A stretch of 64,000 nucleotides of DNA from Streptomyces sp. R44 (GTDB taxonomy: Bacteria; Actinomycetota; Actinomycetes; Streptomycetales; Streptomycetaceae). The stretch is taken from NCBI RefSeq assembly GCF_041053105.1, contig NZ_CP163444.1, forward strand, positions 2,294,001 through 2,358,000, in the 5' to 3' direction. Positions within the stretch are counted from its first letter, which is position 1. Each line of letters begins with the position of its first letter. The notes below the pieces were generated by a model. That model was not told the origin of the DNA. It made no database searches and worked only from the letters and a program-made list of their open reading frames with translations. A program made the translations under genes and the position numbers. This document shows positions 17,956-25,650 of this stretch, one piece after another.

Positions 17956-18381
17956 TCAGCAGGCGTAGTCGACGAGGTCGAACGTGGCGTAGTGGTCGGA
18001 GGTGTAGTAGTCCTCGTCCGCCGTGCTCCCGGTGACGATCCGGCGGGCACCGCGGGTGGAGACGCCCGGGGTCTTCACCGTGTACTCGTGGTAGTAGCCG
18101 TAGTCGTGGGCCGGCAGGACGCCTTCGCGGTTCTGGAAGACGACCCCGTCCTGGCTGTAGGGGAAGGGGCCGCCCGCGTCGATCAGGCGCAGGGTGTCGT
18201 ACGCCTGGCTGGGCAGGGCCGAGTAGCAGATGTCCCCGACGGACGCGGTCGCCGCGAGGGTGGACACGGCGGCGACGGGTGCGGGGGCGGGTGCGGCGGT
18301 GGCCGGGGCGCCGAGGAGGAGGGAGGAGAGGAGGGCGGTGGCGACACCGCCGGCGAGGGTGAATCGAGGGGGGATTCGCAT
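17956..18381 (-). CDS. Secreted guanyl-specific ribonuclease, RNase Sa type
   Basis: 141-aa precursor: signal peptide to about residue 30 (GAPATAA) and a mature enzyme of about 95-100 residues that closely matches RNase Sa. Catalytic residues align exactly with RNase Sa Glu54, Arg69 and His85 as Glu99 (YYHEYTV), Arg114 (GARRIVTG) and His130 (SDHYATF); the substrate loop GPFPYSQDGVVFQNRE and the single disulfide (Cys52 and terminal Cys141) are present. It cleaves single-stranded RNA after guanosine outside the cell. No barstar-like inhibitor gene is recognisable next to it. Confidence 0.96.
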   Translation of the reverse strand: MRIPPRFTLAGGVATALLSSLLLGAPATAAPAPAPVAAVSTLAATASVGDICYSALPSQAYDTLRLIDAGGPFPYSQDGVVFQNREGVLPAHDYGYYHEYTVKTPGVSTRGARRIVTGSTADEDYYTSDHYATFDLVDYAC

Positions 18382-18488
18382 GGCTGTGATGATGACGCGC
18401 GTAGATCCCCGTCGGGAACCCCAACGCCCCTGAATTCCCCGGACGTTAACCGGTTCCTCCCCAACGTGCGGATCCGGTGGACGCGCAC

Positions 18489-18526
18489 GCGGAGCGCCGG
18501 GACCCCTCCGGGTCCCGGCGCTCCGC
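18489..18526 (-). terminator. Terminator hairpin downstream of the MFS gene
   Basis: A strong hairpin with arms GCGGAGCGCCGGGACCC / GGGTCCCGGCGCTCCGC around a 4-nt loop lies 17 nt after the MFS stop codon. It would end transcription coming from the MFS gene. Confidence 0.8.
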
Positions 18527-18542
18527 CGCGGGTGAGGGGGCG

Positions 18543-19925
18543 TCACCGCCCGCCGGCGGGGAGCCGCAGGCTCAGCAGGGCGGCGCCGGCGTAGGCCGCG
18601 AGGACCCAGGGCATCGCGGCGGAGAGGGAGAGGTCCGCGAAGTACGCGGTGCCGATGGCGGCCGCGCCGAGGGCGCCGCCGAACTGCTGGGCGGTGGAGA
18701 AGACCCCCGACGCTCCGCCCGCGAGTTCGGCCGGGGCGGCCGAGAGGACGATGCCCACGAGCGGGACGACGAGGAGGCCGAGGCCGGCGCCCGCGACGGC
18801 GAGGCCGGGGGCCAGCGGCCAGGCGCCGGTGTGGACGGGTGCGGCACCCTCCATCGCGTACCAGACCCAGCCGTAGCCGCCGGCCATCAGGAGGGCGCCC
18901 GCGGTGGGGACGTACCGGCCGAGCTTGGCGGCGAGCGGCTCGGCGGCCGGGGCCGTGAGGAAGCCGCCCGCCGAGAAGGCGGCCATCAGGACGCCCGCCT
19001 GCGTCGGGGTGTAGCCCTGGCCGCCCTGCAGCCAGATCGCGAGGACCAGGAAGAAGCCCTGCATGCCGAGGGCGAAGAGCAGCTGGACGGCGAGACCGTA
19101 CGAGAAGGCCGGGACGGTGAGGATCCGCCGGGGCAGCACCGAGCCGCGGACGGCGACCCCGGCCACCGCGAGGGCGCCCGCGGCGAGGAGGACCCAGCCC
19201 CACAGCGGCCAGCCCCAGCCGCGGCCCTGGACGAGCGGCAGGACGACGGCGACGAGTCCGGCGGCGAGGACGAGGCTGCCGAGCAGCGGGGGCCGGGTGG
19301 CGGCGTGCTCGCGGGTGCCGGGGACGAGGACGACGGCGGCGGCGAGGGTGAGGACGGAGACGGGCACGTTGACGAGGAAGACGCTGCGCCAGCCGAGCCC
19401 GAAGAGGTCCGCGTCGGTGAGGACCCCGCCGAGCAGCAGTCCGATGGCGGAGGCGAAGCCGGCCACCGCGCCGTACATCCCGAAGACCTTGCCGCGGTCC
19501 TTGCCCTGGAAGAGGCTCTGGAAGGAGCCGAGCACCTGCGGCATGAGCACGGCGGCGGCGACGCCCTGGACGGCGCGGGCGGCGATCAGCCGGCCGGGGC
19601 TCTGGGCGATGCCGCAGGCGAGGCTGGCGAGGCCGAAGCCGGCGGTGCCGGCGAGGAAGAGCGCCTTGCGGCCGTACCGGTCGCCGAGCCGTCCCGCGAC
19701 GACGAGGGTCGCGGCGAAGCCCAGGAGATAGGCGGAGACGGTCCACTGGAGGGCGCTCTCGGAGGCGCCGAGCCCGTGCCCGAGGGAGGGCAGGGCGACG
19801 TTGACGATGGTGACGTCCACGAGGTCCATCAGGGCGGCGACCATCATGACGACGGCGGCGGCCCAGCGGCGCGGGTGGACGGTGAACGGAGCGCCGGTGG
19901 CGGCGGTCGTGACGGTCGTGGACAT
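18543..19925 (-). CDS. MFS drug-efflux transporter (DHA2/EmrB-like, 14 TM type)
   Basis: 460-aa major facilitator protein with roughly 13-14 hydrophobic helices. The N-terminal MDLVDVTIVNVALPSLG (DHA2 motif D1), GRLGDRYGRKALFLAG (motif A between TM2 and TM3) and ARAVQGVAAAVLMP (motif B) identify a proton-driven multidrug exporter. It is divergent from a MarR regulator with two palindromic operators between them, so it is likely induced by a toxic ligand sensed by MarR. ATG at 19925 follows GAGGGAGGG at normal spacing. Confidence 0.93.
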   Translation of the reverse strand: MSTTVTTAATGAPFTVHPRRWAAAVVMMVAALMDLVDVTIVNVALPSLGHGLGASESALQWTVSAYLLGFAATLVVAGRLGDRYGRKALFLAGTAGFGLASLACGIAQSPGRLIAARAVQGVAAAVLMPQVLGSFQSLFQGKDRGKVFGMYGAVAGFASAIGLLLGGVLTDADLFGLGWRSVFLVNVPVSVLTLAAAVVLVPGTREHAATRPPLLGSLVLAAGLVAVVLPLVQGRGWGWPLWGWVLLAAGALAVAGVAVRGSVLPRRILTVPAFSYGLAVQLLFALGMQGFFLVLAIWLQGGQGYTPTQAGVLMAAFSAGGFLTAPAAEPLAAKLGRYVPTAGALLMAGGYGWVWYAMEGAAPVHTGAWPLAPGLAVAGAGLGLLVVPLVGIVLSAAPAELAGGASGVFSTAQQFGGALGAAAIGTAYFADLSLSAAMPWVLAAYAGAALLSLRLPAGGR

Positions 19926-19941
19926 CTGGCCCTCCCTCTCG

Positions 19942-19975
19942 ATTTTTATTTCGTTCGAGCGAACGAAATAAAAAT
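19942..19975. promoter_or_regulatory. MarR operator 1 (34-bp perfect palindrome)
   Basis: Arms ATTTTTATTTCGTTCG and CGAACGAAATAAAAAT around a central AG. AT-rich arms are striking in this genome. It lies 17 bp before the MFS start, shares the core TTTCGTTCG...CGAACGAAA with the second site, and would cover the MFS promoter. Confidence 0.85.
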
Positions 19976-20003
19976 GGCATGCGCCACCCCTTGATCGCAA
20001 GTC

Positions 20004-20023
20004 TTTCGTTCGGCCGAACGAAA
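20004..20023. promoter_or_regulatory. MarR operator 2 (20-bp perfect palindrome)
   Basis: TTTCGTTCGGCCGAACGAAA is a perfect palindrome 23 bp before the marR start and repeats the core of operator 1. Autoregulation of the MarR gene is expected. Confidence 0.85.
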
Positions 20024-20045
20024 TGAATTTTGCTAGGCTGCCGCC

Positions 20046-20549
20046 ATGAGCGAGCAGGACAGCGGGCGGGGCGGCGCGCAGCACCAGGACCGGGACCAGG
20101 ACCGGGGCGCGGTCGTCGCCGCCCTCACCGCCGCCGGCCGGGACTCCAGCGCCGCCTCCGTCGCCTTCCACTCGGCGATCGCGGCCCAGCAGGACCTGGG
20201 CGCCACCGAGACCAAGACCCTCGACCTGCTCGAACGGCACGGCCCCCTCACCGCCAAGGAGCTGGCCGAGCACTCGGGCCTGGCCCCCGCCTCGGTCACC
20301 GGGCTCGTCGACCGCCTGGAGCGCAAGGGCTTCGTGCGCAGGGTGAAGCACCCGACGGACAAGCGCCGGGTGCTCGTCGAGCCCCGCCCCGAGAAGCTGG
20401 CGGAGCTGGCCCCGCTCTTCGACGACTGGGCCCGCGAGGTGCACGAGCTCTACGAGGAGTTCACGACCGAGGAACTGGCGACGATCACCCGCTTCCTGAC
20501 GGGCGCGACCGAACGCCAGCGCGCCGCCACCAGGCGCCTCACAGAGTGA
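20046..20549 (+). CDS. MarR family transcriptional regulator
   Basis: 167-aa winged-helix regulator. The DNA-binding core spans about residues 55-115: KTLDLLERHGPLTAKELAEH, then SGLAPASVTGLVDRLERKG (recognition helix) and the wing RRVKHPTDKRRVLVE. Helices at both ends form the dimer interface. The first 30 residues are polar (DSGRGGAQHQDRDQDRG) and probably disordered. Divergent from the MFS exporter and flanked by two matching palindromes, it is most simply an autoregulated repressor of that exporter released by a small molecule. Confidence 0.93.
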   Translation: MSEQDSGRGGAQHQDRDQDRGAVVAALTAAGRDSSAASVAFHSAIAAQQDLGATETKTLDLLERHGPLTAKELAEHSGLAPASVTGLVDRLERKGFVRRVKHPTDKRRVLVEPRPEKLAELAPLFDDWAREVHELYEEFTTEELATITRFLTGATERQRAATRRLTE

Positions 20550-20613
20550 CGGGGGTACGCACACCCCTCCCGTTCGGCCCTCCCGGCTGCTACCTTCCTC
20601 GCCAGCACACCAC

Positions 20614-20627
20614 CTAACTAACGTTAG
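20614..20627. promoter_or_regulatory. Possible operator CTAAC-N4-GTTAG upstream of the phosphatase gene
   Basis: CTAACTAACGTTAG is an AT-rich inverted repeat with a nested TAACGTTA, set in the 185-bp gap between marR and the phosphatase gene. This resembles TetR-type half sites. The rest of the gap (20640-20730) is made of short CCGT/CCGTACG direct repeats with no gene. Confidence 0.35.
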
Positions 20628-20734
20628 ATGGAGGAGCGGCCCCGCGGGCCCGTCCGCCCACGGCTGTCCCACCCGAGTCCGTCAGCCGTACGGCCGTCCG
20701 CCGTACGTCCGTCAGTCCGTAAGGGAGTCCAGCC

Positions 20735-21637
20735 ATGCCCTTGTCCAGACGCGCACTGCTCACCACCACCGGCGCAGCCACCCTGCTCTCGGTGCTGCCC
20801 ACGCAGGCGAGCGCCCGCCCCCGCCCCTTCTCGACGACCGCCATCCGGCAGATCCCGCTCCAGGGCGCGGTCAACGTCCGCGATCTCGGCGGGTACGTCA
20901 CCTACGACGGCGCCCGGGTCCGGCAGGGCCTCGCCTACCGCGGCGACCACCTCGCCAAGCTCACCGACGCCGACCTCACCACCCTCGCCGGGCTCGGCCT
21001 CGGCACCGTGGTCGACCTGCGGATCCCGCTGGAGGTCGGGTACGACGGCGCCGACCGGCTGCCCGCCGGTACCGTCCCGGTCGCCCGGCCCATCACCGAC
21101 CACGGGCTCTTCGGGCAGCTGATGGCCGCGATCGGCTCCCGCGACCCGGTGCGGCAGGAGGAGATGCTCGGCGGCGGGCGGGCCGCCGCCTTCATGCGCG
21201 AGGTGTACCGCACCTTCGTCACCGACGCCGCCAACCGGGCCGCCCTCGCGGCCACCCTGCGGGACCTGGCCGACCCCCGCCGGGGGCCGCTGCTCCTGCA
21301 CTGCACCTCGGGCAAGGACCGCACCGGCTGGACGAGCTGGCTCCTGCTCACCCTCCTCGGGGTTCCGGAGAGCTCCGCCCGCGCGGACTACCTGGCCTCC
21401 AACACCTTCCGCGCCGCCTACGACGCACGCGTGCGGGAGGGCCTGAAGCAGGGCGGGCTCATGCAGAACCCGGACCTGATCGTGCCGCTCCAGGAGGTGC
21501 GGGCCGAGTACCTGGACACCGCCCTCGACCAGGTCCGCACCTCGTACGGGAGCCTCTTCCGTTACGTGTCCGTCGGCCTCGGCCTGGAGCTGCGCGAGCT
21601 CGCGGCGCTCCGCGAACGGCTCGTGCCGGAGGCCTGA
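20735..21637 (+). CDS. Secreted tyrosine-phosphatase-like protein (Y_phosphatase3 family), Tat signal
   Basis: 300 aa. The N-terminus SRRALLTTTGAATLLSVLP is a Tat-type signal, cleaved near ASA. The body opens with NVRDLGGYVT and carries the phosphatase loop HCTSGKDRTGW with nucleophile Cys190 and Arg196, the C-x5-R signature of protein-tyrosine/dual-specificity phosphatases. It probably dephosphorylates phosphotyrosine or a phospholipid/phosphosugar outside the membrane. A ribosome site AAGGGAG precedes the ATG. Its last 76 bp overlap the 3' end of the convergent DEAD-box helicase gene on the other strand. Confidence 0.92.
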   Translation: MPLSRRALLTTTGAATLLSVLPTQASARPRPFSTTAIRQIPLQGAVNVRDLGGYVTYDGARVRQGLAYRGDHLAKLTDADLTTLAGLGLGTVVDLRIPLEVGYDGADRLPAGTVPVARPITDHGLFGQLMAAIGSRDPVRQEEMLGGGRAAAFMREVYRTFVTDAANRAALAATLRDLADPRRGPLLLHCTSGKDRTGWTSWLLLTLLGVPESSARADYLASNTFRAAYDARVREGLKQGGLMQNPDLIVPLQEVRAEYLDTALDQVRTSYGSLFRYVSVGLGLELRELAALRERLVPEA

Positions 21638-23316
21638 CGCCCGCCCCGGCCCGCGCCGGCCGCCGCACCGCGCCCGGCACCCGCGCCGGAACCCCGGCCC
21701 GTGCCGGAGCCGCGCCCCGAGCCGCCCGCTCCGCGCCCGGAGCCGCCGGCGCCGCCGGAACCCCGGCCCGTGCCCGTCGCGGCGCCGGAGCCCCGGCCGG
21801 TGGGCGTGGCGGACCCGCGGCCGCCGGACGTGCCGGAGCCGCGGCCCGAGGCCGGTGCGGCCGTGTCCGTACCACCGTTCCCGGCTCCCGAACCGGCCGG
21901 ACGGCGACGGCGGCGGCCGCCCGTGCCGGCGCCGCCGGTCCCCGTCGCCTTGCGCGGCGGGGTCGGCTGCGGGACCTCGATGACGACGGGGACGCCCGAG
22001 GGCTCCCGGGCGCCGGTGAGCTCGGCGAGCTCCTCGTCGCTGGACCTGATCTGCGCCGTGCGGGGGCTGATGCCCGCGTTCGACATCAGCCGGCCCATGT
22101 CCCGCTTCTGCTCGGGCAGGACCAGGGTGAAGACGCTGCCGGACTCGCCGGCGCGGGCCGTGCGGCCGCCCCGGTGCAGATAGTCCTTGTGGTCGATCGG
22201 CGGGTCCACGTTCACGACCATGTCGAGGTCGTCGACGTGGATGCCGCGGGCCGCCACGTTCGTCGCGACGAGCGTGGTGACCTGGCCGGTCTTGAACTGG
22301 TCCAGGGTCCGGTTGCGCTGCGGCTGCGAGCGGCCGCCGTGCAGCCCGGAGGCCCGGACGCCGTTGGCCAGGAGCCGCTTGACCAGCCGGTCCACGGACC
22401 GCTTGGTGTCCATGAAGAGGATCGTCCGGCCTTCGCGGGCCGCGATCCGCAGCGTGACGGCCTTCTTGTCGGTCTCGTCGAGCACGTAGAGCAGGTGGTG
22501 CTCCATCGTGGTGACCGCGCCGGCCGACGGGTCGACGGAGTGCACGACCGGGTCGTCCAGGAACATCTTGACGAGCTTGTCGATGTTCCGGTCGAGGGTC
22601 GCGGAGAACAGCAGCCGCTGACCGCCCGGCTCGACCTGCTTCAGCAGCTTCGTGACCTGCGGCAGGAAGCCCATGTCGGCCATCTGGTCGGCCTCGTCGA
22701 GGACGGTGACGGCGACCTGGTCCAGGCGGCAGTCGCCCCGCTCGATGAGGTCGTGCAGCCGGCCGGGCGTGGCGATGAGCACCTCGGCGCCGCGCCGCAG
22801 GGACGAGGACTGCCGGGAGATCGACATGCCGCCGACGACCGTGGTGATCCGCAGCCGCAGCGCGGAGGCGTACGGGGTGAGGGCGTCGGTCACCTGCTGG
22901 GCGAGCTCGCGGGTCGGCACCAGGACCAGCGCGAGGGGCGCGGTCGGCTCGGCGCGGCGGCCGGCGGTGCGGGCGAGGAGCGCGAGCCCGAAGGCGAGGG
23001 TCTTGCCGGAGCCGGTACGCCCCCGGCCGAGGACGTCACGCCCGGCGATCGAGTTCGGCAGGGTCGCGGCCTGGATCGGGAACGGCTCCGTCACACCCTG
23101 CTCGGTGAGCGTCCGCAGCAGCGCGGCCGGCATGTCCAGGTCCTCGAAGGAGGCCACGGGAGGCAGCGCGGGCGTCACCGTCTCCGGAGGAGTGAACTCC
23201 TGCGGCGGCGGGGGCGCGGCGGGACGACGGCCGCCGCGGGGGCCCTTCGGCTGGGACGTGGACTTCGCCTGGGCGGTGCGGGGGCCGCGCTTGTGGGGGC
23301 GTTCGGAGCGGGTCAT
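21562..23316 (-). CDS. DEAD-box ATP-dependent RNA helicase with RG-rich tail
   Basis: 584 aa. Helicase core at about residues 56-420: Q motif FPIQAATLP, Walker A GRGRTGSGKT (97-106), PTRELA, TPGRLHD, DEAD in VLDEADQMADMGF, SAT in LLFSATLD, ATNVAARGIHVDD and motif VI HRGGRTARAG. It unwinds RNA duplexes in ribosome assembly or mRNA decay, often at low temperature. The first 50 residues are basic and Pro-rich. Residues about 455-585 are a low-complexity Gly/Arg/Ser tail of repeating GRGSG units, an RNA-binding RGG-like region. The tail runs into the 3' end of the convergent phosphatase gene (76 bp). AGGAAGG precedes the ATG. Confidence 0.95.
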   Translation of the reverse strand: MTRSERPHKRGPRTAQAKSTSQPKGPRGGRRPAAPPPPQEFTPPETVTPALPPVASFEDLDMPAALLRTLTEQGVTEPFPIQAATLPNSIAGRDVLGRGRTGSGKTLAFGLALLARTAGRRAEPTAPLALVLVPTRELAQQVTDALTPYASALRLRITTVVGGMSISRQSSSLRRGAEVLIATPGRLHDLIERGDCRLDQVAVTVLDEADQMADMGFLPQVTKLLKQVEPGGQRLLFSATLDRNIDKLVKMFLDDPVVHSVDPSAGAVTTMEHHLLYVLDETDKKAVTLRIAAREGRTILFMDTKRSVDRLVKRLLANGVRASGLHGGRSQPQRNRTLDQFKTGQVTTLVATNVAARGIHVDDLDMVVNVDPPIDHKDYLHRGGRTARAGESGSVFTLVLPEQKRDMGRLMSNAGISPRTAQIRSSDEELAELTGAREPSGVPVVIEVPQPTPPRKATGTGGAGTGGRRRRRPAGSGAGNGGTDTAAPASGRGSGTSGGRGSATPTGRGSGAATGTGRGSGGAGGSGRGAGGSGRGSGTGRGSGAGAGRGAAAGAGRGGRQASGTSRSRSAASSRSSRPRPTDT

Positions 23317-23344
23317 TCGTGCCTTCCTGGCCGGTGCGCGGCAC

Positions 23345-23381
23345 AGCCGGGGCCCGCACCTGCGCGATGCGGGCCCCGGCT
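23345..23381. other. Strong hairpin in the helicase leader
   Basis: Arms AGCCGGGGCCCGCA / TGCGGGCCCCGGCT around a 9-nt loop lie about 30 nt before the helicase ATG and about 125 nt after the TetR stop. On the + strand it is followed by TGTTT. It may terminate TetR transcription or be a 5'-UTR structure of the helicase mRNA; sequence alone does not decide. Confidence 0.6.
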
Positions 23382-23507
23382 GTTTCTACCCGGAACAATA
23401 GTGCGCCTCGGGACCTTCCCGCCCCGGCCGCCCCCTCGGGCACCCCTCGACCCTCCCTCGACCGCCCGGTTCGGCGTCCCGCCGTGAGCGGCGTCACAGC
23501 GGTCCGG

Positions 23508-24131
23508 TCAGTCGCGGCGTACGGCGACCCCGTCCAGGACCATCGACAGGTACTGGCGGGCGATCTCCTCCGGGCTGTGCCGGCCGCCCGGCCGGTACCA
23601 GGACGCGGCGACCCACACGGTGTCGCGGACGAACCGGTAGGTGAGCCGGATGTCGAGGTCGGCGCGGAAGACCCCGGCGGCGACACCGCGCTCCAGGGTG
23701 CCGAGCCAGGCCTTCTCGAACTTGCGCTGCGAGTCGGCCAGATAACCGAAGCGGGGCTGGTCGACGAGGTGCAGCGACTCCTTCTGGTAGATCGCGACGG
23801 CGGCGCGGTGCCGGTCGATCTCCCGGAAGGACTCGGTGACCAGGGCCTCGATGGTCTCGCGGGGGCCGAGCCCGGCGTCGAGCACGGCGTCGTACCCCTC
23901 CCACAGCTCGTTCAGGAAGGTGGAGAGGATCTCGTCGAGCATCGACTCCTTGGAGTCGAAGTGGTAGTAGAGGCTGCCGGCGAGCATCCCGGCGGCGTCC
24001 GCGATCTTGCGGACGGTGGTGGCGTTGTACCCCTGGGCGGCGAACACCTCGGCCGCCGTGTCGAGGAGTTCACGGCGCCGCTCGGGCCCGCCGCTCACCT
24101 GGGTCTTCTTCTTGCTTGCAGTGTTCGGCAC
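23508..24131 (-). CDS. TetR family transcriptional regulator (KstR2-like)
   Basis: 207-aa TetR protein. HTH at about residues 20-65: ELLDTAAEVFAAQGYNATTV, then RKIADAAGMLAGSLYYHFDSKESML. The ligand-binding half, with IYQKESLHLVDQPRFGYL and TYRFVRDTVWVAASWYRPGG, resembles KstR2 of mycobacteria as I remember it, a repressor that senses a CoA thioester of steroid catabolism; no steroid genes are near, so the ligand is open. The start is GTG at 24131. It lies 38 bp after the PPOX gene and may be co-transcribed. Confidence 0.9.
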   Translation of the reverse strand: MPNTASKKKTQVSGGPERRRELLDTAAEVFAAQGYNATTVRKIADAAGMLAGSLYYHFDSKESMLDEILSTFLNELWEGYDAVLDAGLGPRETIEALVTESFREIDRHRAAVAIYQKESLHLVDQPRFGYLADSQRKFEKAWLGTLERGVAAGVFRADLDIRLTYRFVRDTVWVAASWYRPGGRHSPEEIARQYLSMVLDGVAVRRD

Positions 24132-24169
24132 GTGCCCATTGTGGTCCTCCGCGCGGGCGGCCGGTGGGG

Positions 24170-24679
24170 TCAGGTGTCCTCGCGGGGCGGACTGTCGTCG
24201 TTGCCGCGCCGGAGCGTCCTGGTCGGGCGCCCCGGCGCCCAGCTGCGGAAGACGATCTCCTCGCCGTCCACCCAGGTCCGCACGACCTCGGTCGGCTCCA
24301 CCCGGAACAGGTGGAAGGGCTGCGGCGCGCCCGCCTCGGCCGCGTACCGGTCCAGCTTCTCCGGGTCCGTGACCTCGACCGCCCGCCCCGAGATCCGGAC
24401 GTCCCCGCCGCCCATGTCGGTGCCGCCGCCCGGGTTGGCGAGCAGCGCGAACCGGGGGTCGCGGCGCAGGTCGAGCGCCTTGCGGGAGTTCGGCATCATG
24501 CCGAGCCAGAGCTCCCCGCCGCGGAAGTCGGCCTCGATGCCGCTGAGCCGGGGCGAGCCGTCCTTGCGGAGGGTGGCGAGGGCGTGGTGGGTGTACTGCC
24601 CGAAGCGTTCCCGCACGAGGGCGGCGAACTCGGGCTCCTCGGCCTCGAAGGCAGGCCAGGTGGTTCCGGTGTCTCCCAT
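24170..24679 (-). CDS. Pyridoxamine 5'-phosphate oxidase (PPOX) family protein
   Basis: 169-aa split-barrel flavin-binding protein. YTHHALATLRKDGSPRLSGIE and GELWLGMMPNSRKALDLRRDP are the usual first strands and flavin-contact region of general-stress/PPOX proteins; DVRISGRAVEV follows. It likely binds FMN, F420 or haem, with unknown substrate. Two starts are possible (24694 and 24679) because ATGGGAGACAC is duplicated; the second is chosen since the first copy's GGGAG gives it a well-spaced ribosome site. Confidence 0.85.
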   Translation of the reverse strand: MGDTGTTWPAFEAEEPEFAALVRERFGQYTHHALATLRKDGSPRLSGIEADFRGGELWLGMMPNSRKALDLRRDPRFALLANPGGGTDMGGGDVRISGRAVEVTDPEKLDRYAAEAGAPQPFHLFRVEPTEVVRTWVDGEEIVFRSWAPGRPTRTLRRGNDDSPPREDT

Positions 24680-24781
24680 GACTGTGTCTCCCATGAGTCC
24701 AGGAAACACCGGAATCCCGACAGCCACGGTCCGGATTACTCCGGACTCACCAGCGGGTTCAGGCGGTCGCCGCGCGTGGGG

Positions 24782-25171
24782 TCAGGCGGTCGCCGCGCGC
24801 TCCGCCTTGCTGCGCTCCACGCAGAACTCGTTGCCCTCCGGGTCCGTCAGGGTCGCCCAGCCGGTGCCGTCCGGGTTCCGGTGGTCCTCGAACAGCGTGG
24901 CGCCGAGGCCGAGCAGCCGCTCGACCTCCTCGTCACGCGTGCGGTCCTGCGGCTGGAGGTCGAGGTGGACGCGGTTCTTCACCGACTTCCCCTCGGGGAC
25001 CTGGATGAAGAGGAGGTTCGCGCCGGGCGACTCGACGAGCGCCTCCGGGTCGCCGGGGAAGTCGTCGTCGGCGAGCTTCGCGTCGAGGGCGGCGGCCCAG
25101 AAGCTCCCCAGGGCGTAGGCGTCGGCGCAGTCGATGGTCACGTGTCGTACGAGAGAAGTCATGGGCCGCAT
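24782..25171 (-). CDS. VOC family (glyoxalase/bleomycin-resistance fold) protein
   Basis: 129 aa with two beta-alpha-beta-beta-beta modules: VRHVTIDCADAYALGSFWAA, ending ALDAKL, at the start and WATLTDPEGNEFCVE at the end, both hallmarks of actinobacterial VOC proteins. VHLDLQ in the middle carries a His that may be a metal ligand. Substrate unknown. ATG at 25171 follows GAGGGAG; an internal ATG at 25162 lacks one. The last 18 bp of the gene (TCAGGCGGTCGCCGCGCG) are repeated just beyond the stop at 24759-24776. Confidence 0.88.
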   Translation of the reverse strand: MRPMTSLVRHVTIDCADAYALGSFWAAALDAKLADDDFPGDPEALVESPGANLLFIQVPEGKSVKNRVHLDLQPQDRTRDEEVERLLGLGATLFEDHRNPDGTGWATLTDPEGNEFCVERSKAERAATA

Positions 25172-25215
25172 GATCTCCCTCACCCACGACCAGGAGCCAC
25201 CCGTTTTCCCAACTT

Positions 25216-25581
25216 TCAGTCGCTGGCGGCGAGTTGCCTGCCCTCGGTGACCGCCACGAGTGCGGCGAGCGAGGAGCGGGTGCCCTGGAGGTCCTGGATC
25301 CTCTCGTCGATGGCGTCGAGCTGGGCGACGAGCATCGGGCTGAGGCAGGGCTCGATCTCCGCCTCGCTGCCGCAGACGCAGTCGAGGACCTCGGCGATGA
25401 CCCGGGTCGGCAGTCCGGCGCCGAGGAGGGCGCGGATGCGGCGTACGACGGCGGGGGCGTCGGGGCCGTAGACCCGCTGGCCGCCGGGGGTGCGCTCCGA
25501 GTCGAGGAGACCCTGCTCCTCGTAGTAGCGGAGCAGCCGGACGCTCACCCCGGTCTCGCGCGCCAGCTCACCGATCTTCAT
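25216..25581 (-). CDS. MerR family transcriptional regulator
   Basis: 121 aa: N-terminal winged HTH MKIGELARETGVSVRLLRYY, EEQGLL, then a helical dimerisation arm. The C-terminal part has CVCGSEAEIEPCL, three cysteines that could bind metal or sense redox, although the spacing is not that of a classical metal-sensing MerR. It is divergent from an aldo/keto reductase whose promoter has the long spacer and dyad typical of MerR control. Confidence 0.93.
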   Translation of the reverse strand: MKIGELARETGVSVRLLRYYEEQGLLDSERTPGGQRVYGPDAPAVVRRIRALLGAGLPTRVIAEVLDCVCGSEAEIEPCLSPMLVAQLDAIDERIQDLQGTRSSLAALVAVTEGRQLAASD

Positions 25582-25611
25582 GTGACCCCCCTCACATTCG
25601 CCCGTCCGCGC

Positions 25612-25643
25612 TTGAACCTCACATCCGTGTGAGCTCCTACGGT
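25612..25643 (+). promoter_or_regulatory. MerR-type promoter of the aldo/keto reductase
   Basis: TTGAAC (25612-25617) and TACGGT (25638-25643) are separated by 20 bp, longer than normal, and the spacer holds the dyad CTCACA-TCCG-TGTGAG (25618-25633). This is the arrangement at which MerR proteins untwist DNA to activate. The reductase ATG follows 8 bp later, so its leader would be very short or absent. Confidence 0.6.
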
Positions 25644-25650
25644 TCCGAGC

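Noticed and set aside
20640..20730. CCGT/CCGTACG direct repeats before the phosphatase gene
   Set aside because: Too short and irregular for a CRISPR array or an iterated operator; low-complexity leader is enough explanation.
24759..24799. Tandem 18-bp duplication TCAGGCGGTCGCCGCGCG at the end of the VOC gene
   Set aside because: Real, but short and without visible consequence; probably simple slippage.
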